From Klenkia marina (GTDB taxonomy: Bacteria > Actinomycetota > Actinomycetes > Mycobacteriales > Geodermatophilaceae): a DNA stretch of 64,000 bases. The first letter of the stretch is position 1. Each line of letters opens with the position of its first letter. The translations under genes and the position numbers were made by a program. Shown here in pieces: positions 50,444-58,504 of the stretch. A model generated the notes under the pieces. The model ran no database searches. It saw nothing but the letters and a program-made list of their open reading frames with translations, and had not been told where the DNA came from. The stretch is from positions 372,001 through 436,000 of the forward strand of contig NZ_FMUH01000001.1 in assembly GCF_900101025.1 (NCBI RefSeq), read 5' to 3'.

Positions 50444-50573
50444 TGCCGTCGTGCGGCGATCTTGCAGGCGTAGCCCTCCGGCGGCAAGCGACCAGATGCG
50501 CGCCTGTCGATGACGGCACCGACGGACGTGCGGGTCCGACCGGGTCGTTCGTGCATCGGGCGCTCACCGACGA

Positions 50574-51240
50574 GTGCCGCTCACTCCGAGGGGCCACCGA
50601 CCCGTCGAGGCCAAAGCCGTGCTTGGCGCGGTGGCCCTCCTCGCTGCCCGGCACCTGACCCCCGCCGACGCCACCGGCTACCACAACCGATGGGCCGCGG
50701 TGCTGAGCGCAACCAGCCGCTGCGCCGCCCCGGTGGCCCCGGTCGACGCGTGCCCCGAGTGCCGCACCGACCGCGCCTGCCCCGCCGACACCTGGCCGCA
50801 CGCCGTCGCCGTCGCCCTCACCGGCGCCCAGCGCAGCCTCAACCCGAAGACCGCCGGGGTGCGGCTCGGGTCCACCGGCCGCCTCGCCAAGCAGGCCATC
50901 GCCCAGCTGGCTGTCGCCGCCCAAGCCGCCTGGCGTGAGGTCACCAACCTCACCGAGAGGCGCGCCGCCAACGCCGACGACCTCGCCGCGCTCGCCTACG
51001 GGCTCGGGCTGGTCGAACCCCGGCTCGTGCACCGCCGCGCCCGCGCGGTCGCCGGCATCGGGGACCCGCCCACCGCCATCGCCCTGCTGGACACCGACCT
51101 GACCCACCTACCGCAACACCCTCGCCGCACGTCAGGCCGCCGCCGAGCGCAGCCGGCCCGTCCGCCCCACCGACGTGGACACAGCGCGCCGACGACCCGC
51201 CCGCTACGCAGGAGATTCACCACAGCGGAGGAACGCGCAG
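50574..51240 (+). pseudogene. Frameshifted remnant of a larger Cys-motif protein
   Basis: One frame encodes about 175 residues including a CPECRTDRACPADTWPHAV segment that resembles a zinc knuckle, followed by a helical TPR-like part (GRLAKQAIAQLAVAAQAAWREV; ADDLAALAYGLGLVEPRLVHRRA). At about 51095-51103 the coding signal moves to another frame (TYRNTLAARQAAAERSRPV, then DVDTARRRPARYAGDS) and then runs into the antisense gene at 51241. The start region also looks truncated. I take it as a decayed gene; its family is not recognised. Confidence 0.5.
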
Positions 51241-51960
51241 CTACCGCCACTCCGGCGGGATGTTCGCCGCCTGCGGCTCAGGCCGCCACCCCTCCGGTCG
51301 CTCGTCAGGAGAGAACCAGCGACAACCGTCCGCGTGCCATTTCGCCCGGCACTCCCGGACCCAACCGAGATTCAGGTCGTTCACGCCGGACTCCGCCCCA
51401 CAGCAGGAGCAGATGATGTACTGCGCACCGTCCGGGCCGGTCCAGCGGTCCTCACCCTCGTCGTAGCCGCACACCCGGCAGACGCTCTCCACCGCCTCGC
51501 TCACCTGCCCGTACCCCGGCAGCCCGCCGTCGGGAACTGACCGCTTCCAGGGCAGGAGGCTGTCGCGCCCGCCTCGCCCGGTCCAGCAACGACCGTTAGT
51601 TGCCCAGAGGTCGAGGTGTCGCCATCGCCCTTCGCGGCGGATGCTCAGATTTCCGGCCATCACCGCCGCGCAGATGCCGAGCACGTCGGCGACGACAGCG
51701 GCCTCGTCGGTGAGGTCGAGCCATTCGAAGTAGTACTCGTCGTTGATCATCAGCATCAAGTCGTCGTCGAAGCCGTCGAACCAGAACCAGACCCCCGAAC
51801 CTCGCCCCACGGGCGACAAGATGGTGTTCCAGCCGTAGCTGCCCGGCTCGTCCACGAAGTTGTGTTTGACGGACACGTCGCTGCGGCCGGCGCACAACTT
51901 CTCGACGGCCCGTCGCAGGGCTGCCATCACCGGCGGCGGCTGCTCCTCGACCTCGGTCAT
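51241..51960 (-). CDS. Immunity-like protein with C-terminal zinc-ribbon
   Basis: A 239-residue protein. The first 120 residues (ALRRAVEKLCAGRSDVSVKHN, VWFWFDGFDDDLMLMINDEYYFEWLDL in parts) have the Asp/Trp/Tyr-rich look of SMI1/SUKH-type or related immunity proteins. The C-terminal part has CRVCGYDEGE and IICSCCGAESG, a four-cysteine zinc pattern, then WHADGCRWFSPDERPEGW. Immunity proteins of this kind usually sit beside a polymorphic toxin, but no toxin gene is next to it. ATG start at 51960. Confidence in the family is low. Confidence 0.5.
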   Translation of the reverse strand: MTEVEEQPPPVMAALRRAVEKLCAGRSDVSVKHNFVDEPGSYGWNTILSPVGRGSGVWFWFDGFDDDLMLMINDEYYFEWLDLTDEAAVVADVLGICAAVMAGNLSIRREGRWRHLDLWATNGRCWTGRGGRDSLLPWKRSVPDGGLPGYGQVSEAVESVCRVCGYDEGEDRWTGPDGAQYIICSCCGAESGVNDLNLGWVRECRAKWHADGCRWFSPDERPEGWRPEPQAANIPPEWR

Positions 51961-52290
51961 CGCTGTGTCCAGGTCAGCTGGACCACCTGCACTCGTCTGG
52001 GCACGGGGCCATCGTGCCGCCTGCCCGCATCTCGGAAGTCGGCAACGCACCGCTGCACCAGGTCGCCATCGGGACATGGACCCATCGCGTCACCCTTGTT
52101 TGCCGTACTCACCCTCCGCTGACCTGGGGGCACAGCCACCGCGGTTATCGGCCGCCGCTCACCGTCGGCACGGCCCGCGGGCCTGGTCGCGATTGCCGCC
52201 GCATCGCATCCTCGGGACCAGTGCGGCCGTGCTTCGTCCTGCGGCCACCGACCCACGCGGGTTGATCTTGATTTGCGGACGTGGTTCGCT

Positions 52291-52318
52291 TCGAACACCA
52301 GTTCGAACATGCGTTCGA
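52291..52318 (+). promoter_or_regulatory. Two overlapping perfect LexA SOS boxes
   Basis: TCGAACACCAGTTCGA (52291-52306) and TCGAACATGCGTTCGA (52303-52318) each match TCGAAC-N4-GTTCGA at all 12 defined positions, and share four bases. TTGATT at 52268-52273 could be a -35, which would put the boxes over the -10. The rest of the 442-base gap 51961-52402 shows no other gene. Confidence 0.88.
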
Positions 52319-52410
52319 TGGATTGGGTGGCGGGGGAGGCCATCCCAGGCGGCGTGGAGGTCAGCGTGAGGCGCACGGCGGGCAGCAGGTCGGCGGTGCG
52401 AGGTGGCTGA
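52309..52410 (+). CDS. Possible 33-residue leader peptide
   Basis: An ATG inside the second LexA box opens a short frame (MRSMDWVAGEAIPGGVEVSV, then an Arg/Ser/Gly-rich end) that stops eight bases past the start of the recombinase-like gene. The overlap would couple translation. There is no ribosome binding site for the first ATG, and the frame may be fortuitous. Confidence 0.25.
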   Translation: MRSMDWVAGEAIPGGVEVSVRRTAGSRSAVRGG

Positions 52411-53644
52411 GGCCCGCTTCACCCGCAGCGGCATCGCCGCCCGCAAGCCCACCGCCGCCCGGCCAGCCGCACCCGACGGCCCGGCCAGGCGCCTTCGCTC
52501 CCCCCGCGCCCAGACTGCCGACGCGGATCCCGCTGCGACGTCGCCGGCCGAGTCGGTCGACCTGGTGGCCGCGCGACTGCAGGTCGCCCTGGCCGCGCTG
52601 GACCCCGCGATGGCCGGCCTGATTGGCCGGTACCGATCCGCGGCCCTGGATGCCGAGCAGTGGACCCAGGCCGCCGACCTGTTCCGCCTGGGCATGGCCG
52701 TGCTGTCCCCGACTACGACCCGGGCGGCCTACGGCATCTCGATGGCGCTGAACACCCACAGCCGCGCCCGGCTGGCCGTGGGAGCCAGCCGGACCATCTC
52801 CGGCTGGTACGGCCCCGACGCGATCGAGACCACCCTGGCCGGCGGGCCCATCGGCACCGGCGCGGCGGCAGTCACCCCGCCGCCGTCCTACGCCTCCACG
52901 TTCGCCTCCCGGCTGCGCGCCATCGGCCGGATCCTCGTCGCCGAGACCCCCGCCGCACCGATGAAGTTCACCGCCCACGACCCCCAAGCCCCGCTGTCGG
53001 GCAGCGAGCTGGCGCAAGTGCTGGACTTCTGCGACAGCCACCGCAGCCCCCGCCTGGGCACCCGCCTGGGCGCGCGGCTGGCGCGGCTGGTGTGGCTGGG
53101 GCTGGGCACCGGGGTCCGCAACAGCGACCTGGTGCAGCGCGCCGACGGCGGGCTGATGCACCTGCGCGGCACCGACGTCACCACCACCGCGCAGGCCGTC
53201 GTGGTCACCACCCTCGGACCCGACGCCCGGCGCATCCCGGTGCTGGCCGCCGCCGAGCACGCCGTGGCCGCCGCCGCTCTGGAGGCCGGCGACGGGCAGT
53301 TCCTGGACCGGCTCAAGCGCACCACCAACGTCACCGACGAGGTCGTGCAGGCCACCGGCTGGGACCGCGACGCCCGCTTCCCCATCACCGCCGGGCGGCT
53401 ACGCCAGACGTGGCTGGCCGCCGTCCTGGCCGGAGGCGCGCCCTACCCGGGCATCGTCCGCGCCGCCGGCATCACCGGCGAGCGCACCCTGGCCTCCCTC
53501 GCCGACCGGCTCACCCCGCTGGCCGACGACGCCTACGAGACCGCGCTGCGCTGCGGCACCGGCCCGGTGCCCACCGCCGGGCAGCTCGCCCTGCCAGGCC
53601 TCACCCACCCCGCCCCGCGGCTGCCCTTCAGGGACCCGCGGTGA
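52403..53644 (+). CDS. Degenerate tyrosine-recombinase-like protein paired with a DDE transposase
   Basis: A 413-residue protein. The first 50 residues are basic and disordered. A helical region (about 50-180) resembles a core-binding domain. Residues about 200-370 have the layout of a tyrosine-recombinase catalytic domain: LVWLGLGTGVRNSDLVQ places an Arg (about 239) where integrases have theirs, and GRLRQTWLAAVLAGG (Arg about 334) resembles the HxxR region, but the His and the nucleophilic Tyr are not at the expected positions. It may therefore bind DNA without cutting. GTG start; the stop overlaps the transposase start (GTGA). Two perfect LexA boxes lie upstream. Confidence 0.55.
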   Translation: MAEARFTRSGIAARKPTAARPAAPDGPARRLRSPRAQTADADPAATSPAESVDLVAARLQVALAALDPAMAGLIGRYRSAALDAEQWTQAADLFRLGMAVLSPTTTRAAYGISMALNTHSRARLAVGASRTISGWYGPDAIETTLAGGPIGTGAAAVTPPPSYASTFASRLRAIGRILVAETPAAPMKFTAHDPQAPLSGSELAQVLDFCDSHRSPRLGTRLGARLARLVWLGLGTGVRNSDLVQRADGGLMHLRGTDVTTTAQAVVVTTLGPDARRIPVLAAAEHAVAAAALEAGDGQFLDRLKRTTNVTDEVVQATGWDRDARFPITAGRLRQTWLAAVLAGGAPYPGIVRAAGITGERTLASLADRLTPLADDAYETALRCGTGPVPTAGQLALPGLTHPAPRLPFRDPR

Positions 53645-55704
53645 GGGTCGACCCGCACACCGGCGAGATCCTCGACGAGGACCCCAGCGGCGAACACGGC
53701 GACGACGTCATCGACCTCGACGACGAGCCTGCCGACCAGCTCGTCAACCAGCCCGACGGCACAGGTCGGGACGTGCTCGGTGAGCTGATCGCCGGCCTCG
53801 TCCCGACCACCGGGCCCGACGTGCAGGTCGCTCTCCCCCGCCGCACCACGCCCGGGTTGGCGCCCCAGGAAGCGGCCGGGAGCTGGGTTGCGGTGACCGA
53901 CGCCTCGGCCGCAGCGCCGCTGGTCGGCCCGGACAAGGTCACCGTGCTGACCATCCCCCGCACGCTGGTCACCCTCGCCGAAGCCACCGTCGACCGCGGC
54001 CCGCTGGTCACCTACATCGAGTCCCTGCTGCCCGCCCAGACCGGCCGGCGCACCGGCGGGCGCACCCGCGAGCTCGGCGTCCGCGCGCTGCTGGTCGGGC
54101 TGCTGCTGCTCGCCCTGGCCGAGCAGGCCATGATCCTGCGCGACGTCGTCGCCGTGCTGAACGGCCTGCACCCCACCGACAAGCACCGCCTGGGCGTGCC
54201 CGCCACCGTCACCGAACGCAAGGTGTCCCGGCTGTTCAATCAGATCGCCCACGCCCTGGACCCCTCCCCGGACTCCCCGCACAACTACACCGCCCGCCGC
54301 GCCGCCCACGACCGCATCCGCGAGGCCCACCCCGGCCCGGACAACCTCGAGCTGCGCCGCACCCTGCACACCGCCGCCCGCGCCACCCACGAGCAGACTC
54401 TCACCGCCAACCTGGCCGCGCTGCGCTACGTGCTGGACCGCGGCCTGGACGCCACGCTGCCCAGCGACCCGCACACCGGCTCCTACGCCGTCGACGGCTC
54501 GGCGCTGCCCAGCTGGTCACACCAGTTCCACAAGCAGCCCCGCCGCCCCGAGATGCTCTCGGACCCCGACGCGCGATGGAACGGCAAGGGCGCCGGCTGG
54601 TTCGGCTACTGGCTGCACGGCGTGGTCCGCGTCGGCGAGGTCGACGGCCCCGACACCCCGTGCCTGGTCGAGCGGATCGAACTCACCGCCGCCAACGCCG
54701 ACTCCCGCGACGCCGGCCTGGAGCTGCTCACCCGCATGGTCGCCGACCACGAACGAGCCGACGAAGCCGCCGGCCGCCCGCACCGGGCCCGCCGCGACAT
54801 CCTCGCCGACCGCGCCTACACCTCCGAGGTCGACCGCGCCGACGACTGGATCTGGCCGGTGTTCGCCCTCGGCTTCGACTCCGTGCATCACCTGACAGCC
54901 AACCAGATCGGGCAGGGCAAGCGCCCCCTGCTCAACGGCGCCATCGTCGTCGACGGGCAGCCCTACAGCCCCCGCCTGCCCCACCACCTGCGCGACATCA
55001 CCCCACCGAAGGTCGCCGCCCCCCGCTCGGCGGTGCTGGCCTACCAGCAGCAGATCGCCCACCGCGCCCCCTACGCCCTGCACGCCGTCGGCGGGCGCCG
55101 CGACGACGGCAGCTGGGACTTCGGCTGCAAGGCCATGAGCCTGCTCGGGTCGCTGCGCTGCGACCTGAAGCCCACCTCGATGGCCAAGCCGCCCACCGGC
55201 CGCCGGCTGACCACCGACCCCGCCGTGTTCCGGCCGCGCACTCTGCCCAAGATCTGCGGCCAGCAGAAGTCCCGCGTCAGCATGGACGAGCTGCCGTTCT
55301 GGCAGCCCCTTCCGCACGGGTCCGCGGAATGGTGGAAGAGCATCAACCGGCGCAACCGCGTCGAGGGCATCTTCGGCAACGTCAAGAACGACGCCGCGCA
55401 GAACCTCACCCGCGGCCGGTTCCGCGTCATGGGCCTGGCCCGAACCACCCTGATGAGCCTGTTCACCGTGATGGCGGCCAACCTGCGCCTGATGCAGACC
55501 TTCACCGCCCGCCAGCGCAAGGCCGCGGCCGCGAAGGCCGCCGCGGCCGCCGGCGCCACCCCGGTGCGCTCGGTCCGCCGCAAGCCCCGCCTGCACACCC
55601 AGCTGCGGCTGGAGATGCGCGAACGCATCGGCGCCGCGCAAGAGCTCGCCGCTGCCGGCGATGCACGCGCCGCCGCACCACCGGGGTCACCACCGGCCAC
55701 CTGA
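53641..55704 (+). CDS. DDE transposase (IS1182/IS4-like), coupled to the recombinase-like gene
   Basis: A 687-residue RNase-H-fold transposase. The catalytic triad fits SYAVDGSALPSW (Asp285), RRDILADRAYTSE (Asp390) and NRRNRVEGIFGNVKND (Glu about 575, with the Y/R-x-x-x-E-x-x-F-x-x-x-K pattern). A 110-residue acidic N-terminal extension and a basic Ala-rich tail are unusual for an insertion sequence. The 185-residue insertion before Glu is longer than in minimal IS4 elements. I found no convincing terminal inverted repeats or target duplication around it. GTGA overlap with the preceding gene. It could be a mobile element or a domesticated pair. Confidence 0.75.
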   Translation: MRVDPHTGEILDEDPSGEHGDDVIDLDDEPADQLVNQPDGTGRDVLGELIAGLVPTTGPDVQVALPRRTTPGLAPQEAAGSWVAVTDASAAAPLVGPDKVTVLTIPRTLVTLAEATVDRGPLVTYIESLLPAQTGRRTGGRTRELGVRALLVGLLLLALAEQAMILRDVVAVLNGLHPTDKHRLGVPATVTERKVSRLFNQIAHALDPSPDSPHNYTARRAAHDRIREAHPGPDNLELRRTLHTAARATHEQTLTANLAALRYVLDRGLDATLPSDPHTGSYAVDGSALPSWSHQFHKQPRRPEMLSDPDARWNGKGAGWFGYWLHGVVRVGEVDGPDTPCLVERIELTAANADSRDAGLELLTRMVADHERADEAAGRPHRARRDILADRAYTSEVDRADDWIWPVFALGFDSVHHLTANQIGQGKRPLLNGAIVVDGQPYSPRLPHHLRDITPPKVAAPRSAVLAYQQQIAHRAPYALHAVGGRRDDGSWDFGCKAMSLLGSLRCDLKPTSMAKPPTGRRLTTDPAVFRPRTLPKICGQQKSRVSMDELPFWQPLPHGSAEWWKSINRRNRVEGIFGNVKNDAAQNLTRGRFRVMGLARTTLMSLFTVMAANLRLMQTFTARQRKAAAAKAAAAAGATPVRSVRRKPRLHTQLRLEMRERIGAAQELAAAGDARAAAPPGSPPAT

Positions 55705-55749
55705 CCGGCGACCCGGTCCAGCCCAGCACCACCCTGACCAGAACCACCG

Positions 55750-55792
55750 ATGGCCTCGGCCTGCCCGTAAACGGGCAGCCGGGGCCATTTTT
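55750..55792 (+). terminator. Rho-independent terminator of the transposase operon
   Basis: ATGGCCTCGGCCTGCCCGT pairs with ACGGGCAGCCGGGGCCAT around AA, followed directly by TTTTT: a long GC stem with a T-run, 46 bases past the transposase stop. Confidence 0.9.
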
Positions 55793-55863
55793 CCTTCCCG
55801 CTGGCGCCATTCCTGTCCCGGCGCCTTGTCTGGTGCCCTCCGGACGCCCGCCGCGGCCGCGAC

Positions 55864-55902
55864 AACGGCCCCGCAACCCCATTTCGGGGCCGCGGGGCCG
55901 TT
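55864..55902. terminator. Hairpin between the transposase unit and tRNA-Arg
   Basis: AACGGCCCCGC and GCGGGGCCGTT pair, with an inner CCCC-ATTTC-GGGG. It has no T-run and may end tRNA-Arg transcription on the minus strand. A related CCCATTTCGGG motif repeats at about 55932-55942. The rest of 55705-55964 holds no gene. Confidence 0.55.
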
Positions 55903-55964
55903 CGCTGTTCCCGCATCGGCCGAACGGTCAGCCCATTTCGGGACCAACGGTTAGGGCCAGGTGG

Positions 55965-56037
55965 TGCCCCCAGCAGGATTCGAACCTGCGACACACGGTT
56001 TAGGAAACCGATGCTCTATCCCCTGAGCTATGGGGGC
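55965..56037 (-). tRNA. tRNA-Arg(CCT)
   Basis: A complete cloverleaf on the minus strand. The acceptor GCCCCCA pairs with TGGGGGC, the anticodon loop TTCCTAA gives CCT (reading AGG), and the T-arm has GCAGGTTCGAATCCTGC. CCA is encoded next to it (TGG at 55962-55964 on the plus strand). tRNA-Arg(CCT) genes are frequent integration targets; it stands at the right edge of the accessory segment. Confidence 0.96.
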
Positions 56038-56258
56038 TCTGGATCGTGACGAGGCTAGCTGGCGCCCCAGCGGCATCCAGCACCACGTCGGCCGCGCGAC
56101 GCGCCGCGACGGAGCTGGACGGGAACCCCCGGACGAGGAAGATCGTCGAACCAGCAGGAGCGGAAACGGAACGCAATGGTTACCTTGTCTGTCCGGAGTC
56201 GAGCAGTCACGGCTCCACGTCCCGGCACCGGAGCCGGGCAGGAGGTGGAACGAGCACG

Positions 56259-56591
56259 ATGAGCAGCACGCAGCAGGTGCACGTCGAGGACGCCCCCAGC
56301 CGGGGCCGCTTCGAGATCAGCGTCGACGGCACCGTCGTCGGCACGGCGACCTACCACGTCGACGCCGACGTCATGACCCTCCCGCACACCGAGGTCTCCC
56401 CCGCCGTCGCCGGCCGGGGCCTGGGCACCGTCCTGGTGGCCGCCGTCCTGGCCGCCGCCCGCGAGCGGCACCTCTCGGTGCTGCCGTACTGCTCGTTCGT
56501 GCGGCACTACCTGCAGCAGCACCCGGCCGACCACGACCTGGTGCGCCCCGACGACCGCCCGCACTTCGGTCTGCCGCTCACCGCGCACTGA
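56259..56591 (+). CDS. GNAT-type (YjdJ-like) small N-acetyltransferase
   Basis: A 110-residue minimal acetyltransferase. It contains GRFEISVDGTVVGTATYHVD, TEVSPAVAGRGLGTVLVAAVLAAARERHLSVLPYC (in parts) with the G-R-G-L-G acetyl-CoA loop, and the closing SFVRHYLQQHP typical of the small single-domain GNAT family with an essential Cys-Ser-Phe-x-x-x-Y stretch. ATG 56259 has GGAGGTGG ten bases upstream. The 221-base gap before it holds no other gene that I can support. Confidence 0.9.
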   Translation: MSSTQQVHVEDAPSRGRFEISVDGTVVGTATYHVDADVMTLPHTEVSPAVAGRGLGTVLVAAVLAAARERHLSVLPYCSFVRHYLQQHPADHDLVRPDDRPHFGLPLTAH

Positions 56592-56605
56592 CCGTGCAAC
56601 CTGCC

Positions 56606-56611
56606 TAGGTT
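56606..56611 (+). promoter_or_regulatory. Leaderless -10 box of the photolyase gene
   Basis: TAGGTT, six bases before the GTG at 56618. Confidence 0.45.
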
Positions 56612-56617
56612 CAGGCG

Positions 56618-57967
56618 GTGCCGACCGCCATCCACTGGTTCCGCCGCGACCTGCGCCTGAGCGACAACCCCGCCTTCCTCGCCGCCCGCGATGTCGGTGA
56701 CGTGCTGCCGCTGTTCGTCCTCGACCCGGCGATCTGGGAGAAGTCCGGCGACCCGCGCCGGCACTTCCTCGCCGGCTGCCTGGCCGCGCTGCACGAGGCC
56801 ACCGACGGCCACCTGGTCATCCGGCACGGCAAGCCCGAGGACGTCGTCCCCGCGGTGGCCCGTGAGGTCGATGCCACCTCGGTGCACATCACGGCCGACA
56901 CCGGGCCCTACGGACGGCGCCGCGACGCCGCGGTCGAGAAGGCACTCGGCGACGTCGACCTGGTGCGCACCGGGTCCCCCTACGCCGTCGCGCCGGGCAC
57001 GATCACCAAGGACGACGGCACCCCGTTCAAGGTCTTCACGCCCTTCTCGAGGCGGTGGCGCGACCACGGCTGGCACGACCCGGCCCCCCGGCCGCGCAGC
57101 GTCAGATGGGCGGAGGCGACGTCCGAGGACCTGCCCGAAGCGCCCGACCTCGGCGGCACCGAGGTGCTCGAGCCCGGCGAGGAGGCAGCCCACGAGCGCT
57201 GGAAGACCTTCCTCGACGAGCGCATCGCCGACTACGACGACCAGCGCAACCGCCCCGACCTCGACACCACCAGCCGCATGTCGGCACACCTGCACTTCGG
57301 CACGGTGCACCCGCGCACCCTGCTCAAGGACATCGCCGACTCGGGGCAGACCGGGAAGGGCGTCGACACCTACGTCACCGAGCTGTGCTGGCGCGACTTC
57401 TACGCCGACGTCCTGTGGCACCGCCCCGAGACCGCCCGCGAGTACTACAACCCCGAACTGCAGGGGATGACCTACTCCACGGGCAAGGACGCCGAGGAGG
57501 ACTTCGAGGCGTGGGCCGCCGGCCGCACGGGCTTCCCCGTCGTCGACGCCGCCATGCGCCAGCTGCTCGCCGAGGGCTGGATGCACAACCGCATGCGCAT
57601 GATCGTCGCGAGCTTCCTGGTCAAGGACCTGCACCAGGAGTGGACGGTCGGCGCGCGCTACTTCATGCAGCACCTGGTCGACGGCGACCTGGCCAGCAAC
57701 AACCACGGCTGGCAGTGGGTCGCCGGCACCGGCACCGACGCCTCGCCGTTCTTCCGGGTGTTCAACCCGGTCACCCAGGGCCAGAAGTTCGACCCCGACG
57801 GCGACTACGTGCGCAAGTACGTCCCCGAGCTGCGCGGCATCGCCGGCAAGGCCGTGCACGAGCCGTGGAAGGGCGAGCTGCCCGAGGGCTACCCCGAGCG
57901 GATCGTGGACCACAAGCACGAGCGCGAGGTGGCCCTGGACCGCTACGCGAAGGCCCGCGGCCGGTAG
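56618..57967 (+). CDS. phrB: Deoxyribodipyrimidine photolyase
   Basis: Light-driven repair of cyclobutane pyrimidine dimers. The 449-residue protein has the N-terminal antenna (MTHF/8-HDF) Rossmann domain (IHWFRRDLRLSDNPAFL) and the C-terminal FAD domain with TSRMSAHLHFGTVHPRTLL, ELCWRDFYADVLWH, TGFPVVDAAMRQLLAEGWMHNR, and DLASNNHGWQWVAGTGTDAS, which bind FAD and the lesion. The length and motifs fit class I CPD photolyase. GTG start fixed by the -10 spacing. The Nei-type glycosylase gene lies 1.5 kb downstream. Confidence 0.96.
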   Translation: MPTAIHWFRRDLRLSDNPAFLAARDVGDVLPLFVLDPAIWEKSGDPRRHFLAGCLAALHEATDGHLVIRHGKPEDVVPAVAREVDATSVHITADTGPYGRRRDAAVEKALGDVDLVRTGSPYAVAPGTITKDDGTPFKVFTPFSRRWRDHGWHDPAPRPRSVRWAEATSEDLPEAPDLGGTEVLEPGEEAAHERWKTFLDERIADYDDQRNRPDLDTTSRMSAHLHFGTVHPRTLLKDIADSGQTGKGVDTYVTELCWRDFYADVLWHRPETAREYYNPELQGMTYSTGKDAEEDFEAWAAGRTGFPVVDAAMRQLLAEGWMHNRMRMIVASFLVKDLHQEWTVGARYFMQHLVDGDLASNNHGWQWVAGTGTDASPFFRVFNPVTQGQKFDPDGDYVRKYVPELRGIAGKAVHEPWKGELPEGYPERIVDHKHEREVALDRYAKARGR

Positions 57968-57968
57968 G

Positions 57969-58427
57969 TCAGCAGCCGGCGGCGATCAGCGCGCGTTCGC
58001 GGGAGCGGGCGGCGATGTCGGCGTCGGAGCAGAAGCCGCGGCCGCTGCGCTTGAAGCAGAGCAGCCCCAGCAGGTGACCGCCCTCGTCCACCACAGCCAG
58101 GCGCCGGCGACCCTCGGCACGCAACCGGGTGACCAGCACGTCGGTCGGCGCCCCGGGGGGCACGGTGCGGCCGTAGAGCCGGCCGAGCTCGTGGGCCGGG
58201 ACGTCGGGGGTCAGGGCGTCGGGGGTCGTCCTCCCGAGCAGGTCCTCGCGCTCGACGACGGCCAGCAGCCGGGCGCCGTCGACGACCAGCAGGGCGTGCA
58301 CGTGGTCGTCGGCGAACAGTGCCCGCGCCTGCGCAGCGGTGGTGGACGGCGGGCAGGTCTTGGGGAGGAGCACCATGGCCTCGCCGGCGGTGCGGGCGCT
58401 CGACCCACCCGCGCAGGGGTCACCCAT
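57969..58427 (-). CDS. CBS-domain protein
   Basis: A 152-residue protein of two CBS motifs forming one Bateman module: TTAAQARALFADDHVHALLVVDGARLLAVVE (in parts) and APTDVLVTRLRAEGRRRLAVVDEGGHLLGLLC. Such stand-alone modules bind adenine nucleotides and regulate other proteins. The C-terminus has CFKRSGRGFCSDADI and a final Cys, suggesting redox-sensitive or metal-binding cysteines. ATG start at 58427. It converges with the photolyase gene with one base between stops. Confidence 0.88.
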   Translation of the reverse strand: MGDPCAGGSSARTAGEAMVLLPKTCPPSTTAAQARALFADDHVHALLVVDGARLLAVVEREDLLGRTTPDALTPDVPAHELGRLYGRTVPPGAPTDVLVTRLRAEGRRRLAVVDEGGHLLGLLCFKRSGRGFCSDADIAARSRERALIAAGC

Positions 58428-58504
58428 GCTCGCCCTCCCTCCGGCTCGTGGACCTCCAGCCTGCCCGGTCCGCGCCGGTTCCGCCGCACCGACCCGGTCA
58501 CACC

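Noticed and set aside
51957-52376. A minus-strand frame across the LexA boxes
   Set aside because: Its product has no recognisable pattern and it would place the perfect LexA boxes inside a coding region.
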